DNA from: JAEULH01 sp963746275
GTDB taxonomy: Bacteria; Pseudomonadota; Alphaproteobacteria; Rhodospirillales; Defluviicoccaceae
Reading direction: 5' to 3'
NCBI GenBank assembly: GCA_963746275.1
Contig: CAVVAX010000039.1
Coordinates: forward strand, 47,056-111,055
DNA length: 64,000 nucleotides
Of the stretch, positions 55,393-64,000 are shown in pieces. The number at the start of each line of letters is the position of its first letter. The first letter of the stretch is position 1. The position numbers and the translations under genes were made by a program. Under the pieces are notes generated by a model that saw nothing but the letters and a program-made list of their open reading frames with translations, was not told the DNA's origin and searched no databases.

Positions 55393-56322
55393 CTAGCTCG
55401 GCGGCAGCGGGATGGCGCCGTGCTCTCCCGGAACAACCGGGAAGCGGCCGGACCTCCAGTCGTCCTTGGCCTGCTCGATCCGCTCGCGCGTGGCCGAGAC
55501 GAAGTTCCACCAGATGTGCCGCGGGCCGTCCAGCGGCGCGCCGCCCAGCACCATGACCCGGCTCTGCGTCTCGGCCATGACGTCCGCCGGCTCGCCCTGG
55601 CGCAGGACGACGAGATCGCCCTCCTCCCCGCGCACCGTGCCTGCGAGCACGCTGCCGGCGACGACATAGACCGCCCTCTCCGGATAGTCGTCCGGAACCG
55701 GCACGGCGGCGCCGGGAGCGACGAGAGCGTCCAGGTAAAACAGCGGCGAGAAGGTCTCGACCGGCGATGCCTCGGCGAAGGCGGCCCCGGCGATCAGCCG
55801 CGCCACGGCGCCGCCGGTCTCGATCATCGGCAGACTGTCGGCGTGGTGGTGCTGGAAGCTCGGCTCGACCTCGGCAGCGTTTGCCGGCAGCGCCACCCAT
55901 GACTGGATGCCGTGCAGGCGCGGGCCGATCTTGCGGTCCTCGGGGCTCGACCGCTCGGAGTGGGCGATCCCTCGCCCGGCGGTCATCCAGTTGACCGCAC
56001 CGGGGCGGATCGACTGGACGCAGCCGAGGCTGTCGCGGTGGATCAGCTCGCCCTCGAACAGGTAGGTCACCGTTGCGAGCCCGATATGCGGGTGCGGCGC
56101 GACGTCGAGGCCGCGTCGGGGCGGCAGCGCCACCGGGCCGATGTGGTCGAGGAAGATGAAGGGGCCGACCATCCGCCGGCGTGACGACGGCAAGATACGG
56201 CGGATGGCGACGCCTGCGAGTTCATGCGCGCGGCCGCTAATAATCAGATCGACCGGGCCGTCCGCCGGCATGGTTGCGCCGGCCGCCGACGGCGGCGGCT
56301 CGGCACTCGGCTGTTCGTTCAT
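55393..56322 (-). CDS. Pirin family protein
   Basis: 309 residues from MNEQPSAEPPPSAAG at 56322, which follows AGGGAGAAGCG. The bicupin fold has the metal site HPHIGLATVTYLFEGELIHR DS-type histidines, then GAVNWMTAGRGIAHSERSSP with the downstream histidine and glutamate. Pirins are iron-binding and include quercetinase activity in E. coli YhhW. The C-terminal part (ESPVETF- to IWWNFVSATRERIEQAKDDW) is typical of the long proteobacterial form. The frame is clean. Confidence 0.92.
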   Translation of the reverse strand: MNEQPSAEPPPSAAGATMPADGPVDLIISGRAHELAGVAIRRILPSSRRRMVGPFIFLDHIGPVALPPRRGLDVAPHPHIGLATVTYLFEGELIHRDSLGCVQSIRPGAVNWMTAGRGIAHSERSSPEDRKIGPRLHGIQSWVALPANAAEVEPSFQHHHADSLPMIETGGAVARLIAGAAFAEASPVETFSPLFYLDALVAPGAAVPVPDDYPERAVYVVAGSVLAGTVRGEEGDLVVLRQGEPADVMAETQSRVMVLGGAPLDGPRHIWWNFVSATRERIEQAKDDWRSGRFPVVPGEHGAIPLPPS

Positions 56323-56410
56323 GGGGCGCTTCTCCCTCGCGTCCTTGGGCTCCCTTGGTACGGCGCGATCATGGCATAGCCGCAAAGGAGGGCGAAGCCG
56401 TATGGGGCTG

Positions 56411-57094
56411 CTAGGTGCGGCCGCTGCCGGCGGGAGTTTCGATGCGCCATTCGAGCTGCCGGCGGTGGCGCAGCAGCCCTGCCTCTAGGCGCACGAAGGG
56501 CAGGCTCTTGCTGTCGTAGCCGGCGAGATCGACGCCGACGACGCGGGCGAGGTCGACCACCACCGGCAGCGGCGCTGGGTCCGCCTTTTCCCAGAACGGG
56601 CGGAGCTCGCGGAGGAAGATGTTCGCCGTTACCGGGCCGATGCCGTAGATGGCCTTGAGCCGCGCCTCGAGGTCGGCGGCGTCGGCGGCGGCCTCATGCA
56701 GCGCCGACACGCGGCCGGCGTAGTCCGCGCCGATGGTGTGGCAGGCGCGGAGGATCTGGTCGACCTTGCGGTTGTCGTAGCGGACGTAGCCGCCGCGGCG
56801 CATCACCGGGTTGATCAGGTGCTCGCGGCCGGCGGCGACGATCGCGGCTGGAGCGAGCAGCCCCTCGGCGGCGAAGACGGCGTAGGTGCGCGCGGCGATA
56901 CTCTCGGCGATGCGCCCGCCGTAGAGTTGGCTCGCAAGGAACCAGGCGAACGCCGGCTCGTCACCGCCGGCGGCGAGATCGATCCCGAGTGCCTCCGAAT
57001 AGAGCTGGCTTTGCTCGAGATCCTCTCGGGTCAGCACGACACGCCGGTTGTCTCGGAAGCCGCCGCTGTGCGCTCTGCTGGCATACCCCTTCAT
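56411..57094 (-). CDS. Helix-hairpin-helix DNA-glycosylase-like protein
   Basis: 227 residues. The HhH element LKAIYGIGPVTANIFLRELR is preceded by INPVMRRGGYVRYDNRKVDQ and followed by a conserved aspartate region (VVVDLARVVGVDLAGYDSKS). The helical layout resembles endonuclease III-like enzymes without an iron-sulfur cluster, but the catalytic lysine/aspartate pair is not obvious to me. The start is uncertain; the ATG at 57094 (MKGYASRAHSGGF) is used, while the GTG near VVLTREDLEQ is an alternative. Base excision repair is possible but not proven. Confidence 0.65.
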   Translation of the reverse strand: MKGYASRAHSGGFRDNRRVVLTREDLEQSQLYSEALGIDLAAGGDEPAFAWFLASQLYGGRIAESIAARTYAVFAAEGLLAPAAIVAAGREHLINPVMRRGGYVRYDNRKVDQILRACHTIGADYAGRVSALHEAAADAADLEARLKAIYGIGPVTANIFLRELRPFWEKADPAPLPVVVDLARVVGVDLAGYDSKSLPFVRLEAGLLRHRRQLEWRIETPAGSGRT

Positions 57095-57266
57095 ACCATG
57101 GGGCGCCCGTCTCCGAACGAGCAAAAAGCGCGCACCAGAGAGCACGGTCTTCATAGGCAAAGCTGGGGCGTATCGGCGGCGCCACTGGCCCAGCCGGCGA
57201 GAAGGTGGTGGGCGCGGCGGTGGCGACACCGTGGTGATTGCCGCGTCGCTGACAAACACGGCGATG

Positions 57267-57668
57267 CTAACGCGAGACGATGACGAAGCCCTCGAGCGCC
57301 GTGGCCCTCTTGTCGAAGCTCGCGGTCCTCTCCGCGCCCAGCGACCGGTTGGTCCGGCCAAGCAGACAGTCGGCGAAGTCGGCGCCGCCGGTGCGGTAGT
57401 CCTTCAGCGCGGTCCAGGCCTCGGCAGCGTTCTCGACCGCGAATACCTCGGTACGGAGGATAGCGTCGAGGATGGCGGCCACCTGGGCGCGGCTGTAGCC
57501 GTAGCCGCTGCCCAGCACCCAGGCCGCCTCGACCAGGACGATACGGTTGATCAGGCAGGGCGCTTCCGGCGAGCAGGCGGCCTCGACGAACCGATCGGCC
57601 GCCGCCGCTTGCGCCTCGTCGTCGCGAAGGAGCATCCGCAGCAGCACGTTGGTGTCGAGGCCGATCAC
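57267..57668 (-). CDS. vapC: VapC-type PIN ribonuclease toxin
   Basis: 133 residues. PIN acidic residues: IGLDTNVLLRMLLRDDEAQA (first aspartate), LVEAAWVLGSGYGYSRAQVA (glutamate), GADFADCLLGRTNRSLGAE (aspartate) and TASFDKRATALEGF (last aspartate). The family cleaves tRNA or rRNA when free of antitoxin. The ATG at 57668 overlaps the antitoxin stop by four bases. The frame is clean and likely active, unlike the PIN gene at 16891. Confidence 0.93.
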   Translation of the reverse strand: MIGLDTNVLLRMLLRDDEAQAAAADRFVEAACSPEAPCLINRIVLVEAAWVLGSGYGYSRAQVAAILDAILRTEVFAVENAAEAWTALKDYRTGGADFADCLLGRTNRSLGAERTASFDKRATALEGFVIVSR

Positions 57669-57916
57669 CGCCGCCTCGCCCGTTCCGCGGCGTGGGCAGC
57701 GAGCGCCTCGTCCATCTCCTCGATGCTGAGGGTGCGCGGCGGCGGCGGGATTGCGCCCTTGAGCTCCGCCAGCGTCAGCGTCGCCGGAATCATCAGGGCC
57801 GTGCCGTCCTCCTGGACGACGAACTCGACGCGGTCGCCTGGGCCGAGGCGCAGCCGATCGCGCACGGCCTTGGGGATGGTCGTCTGGCCTTTCGAGGTTA
57901 TGGTCGCGGTCGCCAT
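57665..57916 (-). CDS. vapB: AbrB/SpoVT-fold VapB-type antitoxin
   Basis: 83 residues. The swapped-hairpin DNA-binding fold is ATITSKGQTTIPKAVRDRLR, then LGPGDRVEFVVQEDGTALMI. A C-terminal toxin-binding tail follows (LKGAIPPPPRTLSIEEMDEA LAAHAAERARRR-type). It precedes vapC and overlaps it. An imperfect palindrome 29 bases upstream of the start is the likely autoregulatory operator. Confidence 0.92.
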   Translation of the reverse strand: MATATITSKGQTTIPKAVRDRLRLGPGDRVEFVVQEDGTALMIPATLTLAELKGAIPPPPRTLSIEEMDEALAAHAAERARRR

Positions 57917-57944
57917 CGTAGCGTTCCCCTTCCCCGCTCGGCTG

Positions 57945-57966
57945 TTCCTTATCTTACGGTAAGGAA
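57945..57966. promoter_or_regulatory. Palindromic operator upstream of vapBC
   Basis: TTCCTTA (57945-57951) and TAAGGAA (57960-57966) form a perfect inverted repeat, with a second, nested palindrome CTTACGGTAAG (57953-57963). It stands 29 bases before the vapB start. The AbrB-type antitoxin and VapBC complex usually repress their own operon at such sites. Confidence 0.65.
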
Positions 57967-58065
57967 TGGTCGCAGTCATCCGCCAAGCCGTCTGGCGGTG
58001 GCTTTGCCGGCCGAAGGGGATGCGTGTATTGTCGCCGCTTCACCAGGGCGAGAAGAGGAAACGGC

Positions 58066-58698
58066 ATGATCCAGGCGCACCGGCGAACCGCGTTCGGCGT
58101 CGCCGTGGCGGCCGGCTTGGCCTCGGGCTGCGCCGGTGACGGCGCGACGACGTCGCCGACCATGCGTAACCCAAATTCCTGGAGCTTCGCCCAGGGGATC
58201 ATGGACCGCGGGCCGATGCTGGTGGAGGTTCGCGGCGAGCCCTACGCCACCGACCGGCAAGTGATCGGCGAGGCCGTCGCCCGCGCCATGGAGCGGGCGA
58301 TCACCTGGAGCGCCGGCGCGCGCTTCACGCCGACGAAGGAGGAGGCGGCGAGCCCCAGCTTCCGGGTGGTGACCACCTTCAACGGTCCGATCGGCCTCGG
58401 CTCCAACGAGAACTGCGCGAGCGGCGGCCAGGCGGGCGGCCAGGGCGGCGGGCCGCTTCCCGAAGGCCAGGTGCGCATGCTGATGACGTTCTGCGATGGC
58501 GCCGACGTCATTTCCAACGTCAGCGGCCACATCGGCCGGAGCACCGGGATCGCCGACCCCGAGTTCACCGACCTTATCTACCAGGCGACGCGCGATCTGT
58601 TTCCGCCCCGCGGCTTCGATCCCCGGGGAACCGGCTTCGGCGTTGGCGTCGGGATCGGCAGCGGTGGCGGCGGCGTCGGCTGGGGCATCGGCTTCTAG
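58066..58698 (+). CDS. Putative lipoprotein, glycine-rich C-terminus
   Basis: 210 residues from MIQAHRRTAFGVAVAAGLAS, where the lipobox is LASGC at about residue 22. The mature part includes FAQGIMDRGPMLVEVRGEPY, ATDRQVIGEAVARAMERAIT and MLMTFCDGADVISNVSGHIG, and ends in a glycine-rich stretch (GTGFGVGVGIGSGGGGVGWG). Two cysteines (about residues 137 and 160) could form a disulfide. I do not recognise the family. The start follows AGAAGAGGAAACGGC. Confidence 0.7.
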   Translation: MIQAHRRTAFGVAVAAGLASGCAGDGATTSPTMRNPNSWSFAQGIMDRGPMLVEVRGEPYATDRQVIGEAVARAMERAITWSAGARFTPTKEEAASPSFRVVTTFNGPIGLGSNENCASGGQAGGQGGGPLPEGQVRMLMTFCDGADVISNVSGHIGRSTGIADPEFTDLIYQATRDLFPPRGFDPRGTGFGVGVGIGSGGGGVGWGIGF

Positions 58699-58739
58699 CC
58701 GGACCCGGCCGGTCCTCAGCCGCTTGAGACGCAGCCCGA

Positions 58740-58910
58740 TCAGTCGAACGATTTGCCTTCGTTGACCCGCCGGGCGGCGCCAACGATGTCCTCGATGTCG
58801 GGGTCGCTGAGGTCGTCGAGCTGCTCCAGGGCGTCGAGGCAATCGTCCAGGAACTCGTTCGCGGGCGGCACAAACGGGTTGGTCTTGCGCGGGGCGTTCG
58901 GCTTGCTCAT
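58740..58910 (-). CDS. Small acidic protein (56 aa), unknown
   Basis: A complete short frame: MSKPNAPRKTNPFVPPANEF, then LDDCLDALEQLDDLSDPDIE and DIVGAARRVNEGKSFD. The basic-proline N-terminus followed by an acidic, heptad-like helix suggests a soluble helical or protein-binding peptide. It converges with the lipoprotein gene. The coherent amphipathic pattern and codon usage make it more plausible than chance, but I know no family. Confidence 0.5.
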   Translation of the reverse strand: MSKPNAPRKTNPFVPPANEFLDDCLDALEQLDDLSDPDIEDIVGAARRVNEGKSFD

Positions 58911-59012
58911 GTCGGGTCCTCGTCGGGCGGTGGATGACCGCCGCCAGATAAAACAGGACTTGCCCTAGCAATCGGTTAACGAGCCGGCCGGGACAACAAT
59001 GGGAACGGTGAC

Positions 59013-59453
59013 ATGCGCTATCTGCACACGATGGTCCGCGTTCGCGACTTAGGCGAGAGCCTGGACTTCTATTGCGGCAAGCTCGGCCTGCGCGAGGTGC
59101 GCCGGATCGAGAGCGAGCAGGGCCGCTACACGCTGGTCTACCTCAGCGCGCCCAAAGACGAGGCGCGGGCGAAAGCCGAAAGCGCACCGCTCCTGGAACT
59201 GACCTACAACTGGGATACGGAGGAGTATGCGGGCGGGCGCAACTTCGGCCACCTCGCCTTCCAGGTGGACGACATCTACGCCCTGTGCGGGGCATTGAAG
59301 GACGCCGGCATCACCATCAACCGGCCGCCACGCGACGGGCGCATGGCCTTTATTCGCTCCCCCGACGGCATCTCCATTGAGCTGCTGCAGGGCGGCGCCG
59401 CGCTGCAGCCGCAGGAGCCATGGTCGAGCATGGCCAACACCGGAGCCTGGTAG
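59013..59453 (+). CDS. gloA: Lactoylglutathione lyase (glyoxalase I)
   Basis: Converts the methylglyoxal-glutathione hemithioacetal to S-lactoylglutathione. At 146 residues it has the metal ligands H (MRYLHTMVRV), E (PLLELTYNW), H (NFGHLAFQVDDIY) and E (GISIELLQGG). The FYCGKLGLREVRRIESEQGR segment is typical of the VOC fold. The C-terminal extension (QPQEPWSSMANTGAW) is ordinary in Alphaproteobacteria. Its partner-type MBL hydrolase at 60024 could be a glyoxalase II relative. Confidence 0.94.
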   Translation: MRYLHTMVRVRDLGESLDFYCGKLGLREVRRIESEQGRYTLVYLSAPKDEARAKAESAPLLELTYNWDTEEYAGGRNFGHLAFQVDDIYALCGALKDAGITINRPPRDGRMAFIRSPDGISIELLQGGAALQPQEPWSSMANTGAW

Positions 59454-59543
59454 GGGGCGGGCGAAAGGAGGTGGGCGAGGCCGCGGCATGAGGACCGCTA
59501 GGGTCCGGCGGCGGGCGGGCGCCATGCGCCCGCCAATCGCTCC

Positions 59544-59705
59544 CTACTCGAAGTAGACGTCCGTTTCGCGATGTACGCAGCGAACGACCTCGTCCACCGC
59601 CTCATCGCTGCAGTCCGCAAGCTCGCCCAGGGCCTCGACCCATTCGTCCAGCGACGACCAGTCGTGGCGGTAGAGCACCCGGCGCATCTTGGCAACGTTC
59701 GGCAT
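59544..59705 (-). CDS. Small protein (53 aa), unknown
   Basis: MPNVAKMRRVLYRHDWSSLD, then EWVEALGELADCSDEAVDEV and VRCVHRETDVYFE. A W-x-SLDEWVEAL helix and acidic second half suggest a folded helical mini-protein. The start at 59705 follows TTGAGGTTGTT and lies about 30 bases downstream of a perfect TATAAT box on the same strand; a longer start at 59732 is possible. Unknown family. Confidence 0.5.
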   Translation of the reverse strand: MPNVAKMRRVLYRHDWSSLDEWVEALGELADCSDEAVDEVVRCVHRETDVYFE

Positions 59706-59734
59706 AACAACCTCAACACGTCGAAATTGCATGA

Positions 59735-59740
59735 ATTATA
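59735..59740 (-). promoter_or_regulatory. Candidate -10 element (TATAAT) for the small gene at 59544
   Basis: On the minus strand the sequence reads AGCTATAATTCATG, a perfect -10 hexamer in an AT-rich patch that stands out in this GC-rich genome. No good -35 is found 17 bases upstream. It is placed correctly to drive the 53-residue gene. Confidence 0.5.
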
Positions 59741-59872
59741 GCTTATTCTTCTAAAAAGGTGCAGGCATAAAGTTGTCTTGTTTGCACTCGCTTACCCAAG
59801 TGGGTGCTACATAGCACGAACTTTCGGCGAACACAACGGGAACAGCCCCGGTGGGAAGGCTAAGCACATCAA

Positions 59873-59990
59873 GGCCGGCGGCTGCGCCACGCTAGGCGGC
59901 CGGCGGCGCGCCGCGTAGGCGGCCCGCGGCTGCGCTGCCGTAGGCGGCCTGCGGCTGCGCCGCACTACGAGGCCGGCGGCTGCGCCGCGC
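59873..59990. repeat. Degenerate short tandem repeat, about 5 units
   Basis: Five copies of a GGCC(G/C/T)GCGGCTGCGC(C/T)-type core spaced 22-26 bases apart fill this stretch (units near 59873, 59897, 59919, 59945 and 59971). It lies between the small gene and the MBL hydrolase gene and does not look coding. The 220-base gap around it has no other feature. Confidence 0.7.
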
Positions 59991-60023
59991 GACGGGAATG
60001 TCCCGGTAGCGGCCGAGGGAAGG

Positions 60024-60659
60024 TCAGGCGTCGGCGACGAAGGGGTTGGTCCGCCGCTCGCGGCCGAAGGTGGACGCTGGCCCGTGGCCCGGGATGAAGG
60101 TGACGTCGTCGCCGAGCGGCCAGAGCTGCCGGCGGATCGAGGCCACCAGCTCGTCGTAGCTGCCGCCGGGAAAATCCGTCCGGCCGATGGAGCCGGCGAA
60201 CAGAACGTCACCGACAAGGGCGAGTTTGGAGGGCGCGTGGAAGAAGATGACGTGCCCGGGTGTGTGCCCCGGGCAATGGCGCACGTCGAACGTCAGCTTG
60301 CCGACGCTGACGGTGTCACCGCCCTCCAGCCAGCGGTCGGGAGTGAACGAGGGCAGCGGCGCCACCCCGAACATCCGGCTCTGCTGGTCCATGGCGTCGA
60401 TCCAGAACTTGTCGCCGAGGTGCGGCCCTTCCACCGGCAGCTTCGACTTGGCCGCGAGCTCGGCGGTGGCCCCGGCGTGATCGAGGTGGCCGTGGGTCAG
60501 CAGGATCTTCTCGAGCGTGATCTCGGCCTTATCGACCACGGCCATGATGCGGTCGAGATCGCCTCCCGGATCGACGACGGCGCCCTTGAGCGTCTCCTCG
60601 CACCACAAGACGGTGCAGTTCTGCTGAAAGGGCGTGACGGGAACGACGGTGTAACGCAT
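60024..60659 (-). CDS. Metallo-beta-lactamase fold hydrolase (glyoxalase II-like)
   Basis: 211 residues from MRYTVVPVTPFQQNCTVLWC. The zinc-binding motif is KILLTHGHLDHAGATAELAA, followed by HCPGHTPGHVIFFHAPSKLA, VGDVLFAGSIGRTDFPGGSY (bridging aspartate) and FIPGHGPASTFGRERRTNPF. This is the short YcbL-type glyoxalase II family, which lacks the C-terminal substrate domain of GloB. It may hydrolyse S-lactoylglutathione or other thioesters. The frame is clean. Confidence 0.93.
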   Translation of the reverse strand: MRYTVVPVTPFQQNCTVLWCEETLKGAVVDPGGDLDRIMAVVDKAEITLEKILLTHGHLDHAGATAELAAKSKLPVEGPHLGDKFWIDAMDQQSRMFGVAPLPSFTPDRWLEGGDTVSVGKLTFDVRHCPGHTPGHVIFFHAPSKLALVGDVLFAGSIGRTDFPGGSYDELVASIRRQLWPLGDDVTFIPGHGPASTFGRERRTNPFVADA

Positions 60660-60841
60660 CACCTGGAGCACGGACCCTGACGTTGGAGCGACGCCGACGT
60701 CCGACTGGACTCGGTGTGCAGGCGCACAAAGACATACCATGGCGCGGGCGCAGGCGAAGCCTTTTGTTCCGGGCCGCTTCGCTGGCGCCACCGCCGAGGC
60801 CCACCACATGCTGGTATGCCGAGAGACTGGAGCGATGGACG

Positions 60842-63093
60842 ATGCATGCGGGGAGCGCTTGGCGGCGGGGTACCAGCGGCGTGACCAGACGGCCGGCATG
60901 TCTACCCATGCTGCTTGGAGCACTTCTCCTCGCGCTCGGCGCTGCGAGCCCGGCGGCCGCCTCTGAGCGGGTCAGCGCGAGCCTCGTCGGCGAAACCGGA
61001 ACGGCTACGCCCGGCGGCTCCTTCTGGGTGGCGCTGCGGCTCGACATCGCCGAGGGCTGGCACACCTACTGGCGCAACCCGGGCGATTCCGGCGAGCCGA
61101 CGCGGATCGACTGGCAGCTCCCCGAGGGTGTCGTCGCCAGCGACATCCACTGGCCGGCGCCCGAAGCCATTCCCTACGGCCCGCTGGTCAACTTCGGCTA
61201 TCACGGCACCGCCTGGCATCTGGTCAAGATGACGGTGCCGGAGGATTGGCCGGCGGACCGGCCGCTCGAACTTCGCGCAGCAGCAAGCTGGCTCGTCTGC
61301 AAGGACATCTGCATTCCGGAAGGTGCGGATCTCGACCTGCGGCTTGCGCCAGCCGGCATCAGCGTCCCGCAGCGCGCGGGTGCGGCGGCGCTGGCCATGG
61401 CGCGCGCACGGCTGCCGGCGCCGTTCGAAGGTCAGGCGACGTTTGCGGCTCAACCGCCCGGCGCGGATGGCAGGGCGGGGACGCAGCTGGTCCTAACGCT
61501 GGCCGGCGTCGATCCCCCGTCGGATGCAACGACCGCCTACTTCTTTCCCGACGCTTGGGGCGCGGTCGATCCGGTAGCGCCGCAGCGGCTCGAGCGAAGC
61601 GGAGGCGCCGTTCATCTTGCCATGGCGGCGGGGACCGAGCCGCCGAAGGACACGCTCGGCGGTGTGCTCGTCTTCAATCCGGCGCTGCCGGCGGGCGATC
61701 CCGCGCGCCTGGCGCTTGCGGTCGAAGCCACGCGCGCCGAGGCTTCGGCGGCCGGGGGAAGCGCAGCGGCCGCCGCGACAGGAAGCCCGGCCACGGGCGG
61801 GCTTGGCCTGGTCATGGCGATTGGCCTGGCGATGCTGGGCGGCCTGATCTTGAACATCATGCCGTGCGTCTTCCCGGTGCTGTCGATCAAGGCGATGGGC
61901 GTCCTTCGCCACGCCTCCGATCGGCGGACGCTCCGCCTGAGCGGGCTCAGCTACACCGCGGGCGTCCTGGTCTTCGTCGGCCTTGTCGCGGCCCTGCTGA
62001 TCGCGCTGAAGGCCGCCGGCGAGGAGGTGGGGTGGGGCTTCCAGCTGCAATCGCCCGCCTTCGTCGCGGTCATGGCGCTCGTCGTCTTCACCCTCGGCCT
62101 CAGCCTCTCTGGCGTTTTTACCATCGGCGGTTCGGCGATGGGCTGGGGAAGCGCCTTTGCCGGCAGCGGCGACGGCGCCGGGGCGCGTGGCTCCTTCTTC
62201 ACCGGGGCGCTGGCGGCGCTGGTGGCAACGCCTTGCACCGCGCCGTTCATGGGGGTGGCCCTGGGCTTCGCCCTGACCCAGCCATGGCCGGCGGCGCTCG
62301 CCATCTTCCTCGCCCTCGGCGTCGGCCTCGCCCTGCCCTACCTGGCGCTGACCTTGCTGCCCGGCACCGCCCGCCTGCTGCCGCGGCCGGGGCCATGGAT
62401 GGAGCGGGTGAAGCAGTTCCTCGCCTTCCCGCTCTACATCACCGCCGCCTGGCTGGTCTGGGTGCTGTCGCTGCAGGCGGGGGCCGGGGCGGTGTTTGCG
62501 GTGCTGGTGGCGATGGTGCTGGCGGCTCTGGCGGCTTGGCTGTTCGACATGGCCCAGGGGCTGTCCGGCGCCCGCCGCGGCGTGGCCGGGGCAGCCTGCC
62601 TTGCCGCCGTCATGGCCGCCGTCGGCCTTGCGGTCTGGCCGCGGGCCGAGGCCTCCCCTCTGCCCATCGCCAAGGCCCAGCTCGGCGCGAGCGAACCTTC
62701 GGCAAAAGCCAGGCTGGTGGCGGAGCCGTTCTCCTTCGCCCGCCTCGACGCGCTGAGGGCCGAGGGCGCGCCCGCCTTCGTCAACCTGACCGCGGCGTGG
62801 TGCATCACCTGCCAGGTGAACGAGCGCCTGGCGCTGTCGTCCGCAACGGTGGCGCAAGCCTTTCGCGACCGCGGCATCGTCTACCTCAAGGGCGACTGGA
62901 CCAACCGCGACCCCGAGATCTCCCGCCTGCTCGACAGCTTCGGGCGGAGCGGCGTGCCGCTCTATCTGTTCTACCCGCCCGGCAGCGCACGGGCGGAGAT
63001 CCTGCCGCAGTTGCTGACCGAGTCGATCGTCATCGACGCCATCGAAAGCCTGCCGGTCATCGCCGGAGAGGGGAATCGCAAGAAAGGAAGTGG

Positions 63094-63097
<4 letters not shown>
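60842..63097 (+). CDS. dsbD: Thiol:disulfide interchange protein DsbD (ScsB-like)
   Basis: Passes electrons from cytoplasmic thioredoxin across the inner membrane to periplasmic thiol proteins. The start (60842, or 60908 for MLLGALLLALGAASPAAA) precedes an N-terminal immunoglobulin-like domain (WHTYWRNPGDSGEPTRIDWQ, ASWLVCKDICIPEGADLDLR with its cysteine pair). About eight membrane helices carry the transmembrane cysteines (NIMPCVFPVLSIKAMGVLRH, LVATPCTAPFMGVALGFALT). The C-terminal thioredoxin domain has TAAWCITCQVNERLALSSAT. About 750 residues, clean frame. It overlaps the redoxin gene. Confidence 0.93.
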
Positions 63098-63759
<662 letters not shown>

Positions 63760-64000
63760 CAGCCCAGACGGGTACATGGCGCTGTCGCTCTAGCATGCAG
63801 CGATAGTCACGTATGGCGCGACGATCCGTCTGGATGTATATCTTCCTAAACAAATCTCTTGTTACGTGTGCCCCGTACGGGTATAACGACGACGTCCCGC
63901 GAGCGTCCATGGCGAACCGGACGTAGGGTTCAGACCCGATCTCCGGTTCGCCTTTGACCTCCTCCCTATCCAGACTTGCGCCGCCCCCTCGGGGGCGGCC
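63760..64000. other. Intergenic region at right edge, no gene recognised
   Basis: No frame with a start signal or motif is seen. The last 20 bases (GCCGCCCCCTCGGGGGCGGC, 63980-63999) form a strong hairpin that may be part of a terminator or repeat continuing beyond the window. Confidence 0.4.

Overview
This is a GC-rich chromosomal segment from an alphaproteobacterium. Evidence for the phylum includes gltX next to gltA, a HAD phosphatase followed by an ATP12 chaperone, homoserine kinase overlapping rnhA, split glycine decarboxylase genes, CorA and MgtE, a TamA/TamB pair and a type II-C CRISPR locus with an alphaproteobacterial style repeat. A Rhodospirillales-like host is my guess, not something the sequence proves. 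A near-perfect parS site at 3503-3518 suggests the origin-proximal part of a chromosome.

Layout. 1-3.5 kb: 3' end of gltX, gltA, corA. 3.5-5.3 kb: parS, then a visibly less GC-rich DUF262/HNH nuclease gene split by a frameshift. 5.5-12.3 kb: a bacteriohemerythrin and a leftward putrescine ABC operon (potI, potH, potG) headed by three tandem potF-like binding-protein genes, the outermost truncated. 12.5-18.1 kb: outer-membrane efflux lipoprotein, HAD phosphatase, ATP12 chaperone, acylphosphatase, small membrane protein, PIN/HicB-like toxin-antitoxin pair, lipB. 18.2-23.2 kb: tRNA-Leu(GAG), mgtE, MerR regulator, phosphatidylethanolamine methyltransferase, universal stress and COQ10-type proteins. 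23.3-28 kb: gcvT-gcvH-gcvPA-gcvPB read leftwards behind a tandem glycine riboswitch. 28-38 kb: lipoprotein, double-CDGSH protein, thrB, rnhA, a second hemerythrin, a second type of phospholipid methyltransferase, a large MGH1-like glycoside hydrolase, and a LysM / XpaC / TelA stress cluster.

38-45.2 kb is the centre of interest: a 36-repeat type II-C CRISPR array, cas2, cas1, cas9, and a tracrRNA gene that I could locate with a sigma70-type promoter, anti-repeat and terminator, divergent from cas9. The anti-repeat pairs better with a minority repeat variant than with the dominant repeat. Each repeat ends in an extended -10 motif, so crRNAs may start inside the array. cas9 keeps its catalytic motifs, but they lie in several reading frames.

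45-64 kb: tamB, tamA, glutamine amidotransferase, OmpA-like and barrel proteins, App1-type phosphatase, pirin, HhH protein, a VapBC pair with a palindromic operator, lipoprotein, gloA, MBL hydrolase, and a dsbD-redoxin pair.

Caution: many conserved genes (gltX, corA, ATP12, gcvT, gcvPB, cas1, the OmpA-like gene, potF copies) carry single-base frame breaks, while others (tamB, tamA, dsbD, mgtE, gltA, telA) are clean over long stretches. Patchy sequencing error is likely, so frame breaks should not be read as true pseudogenes without read-level checking.
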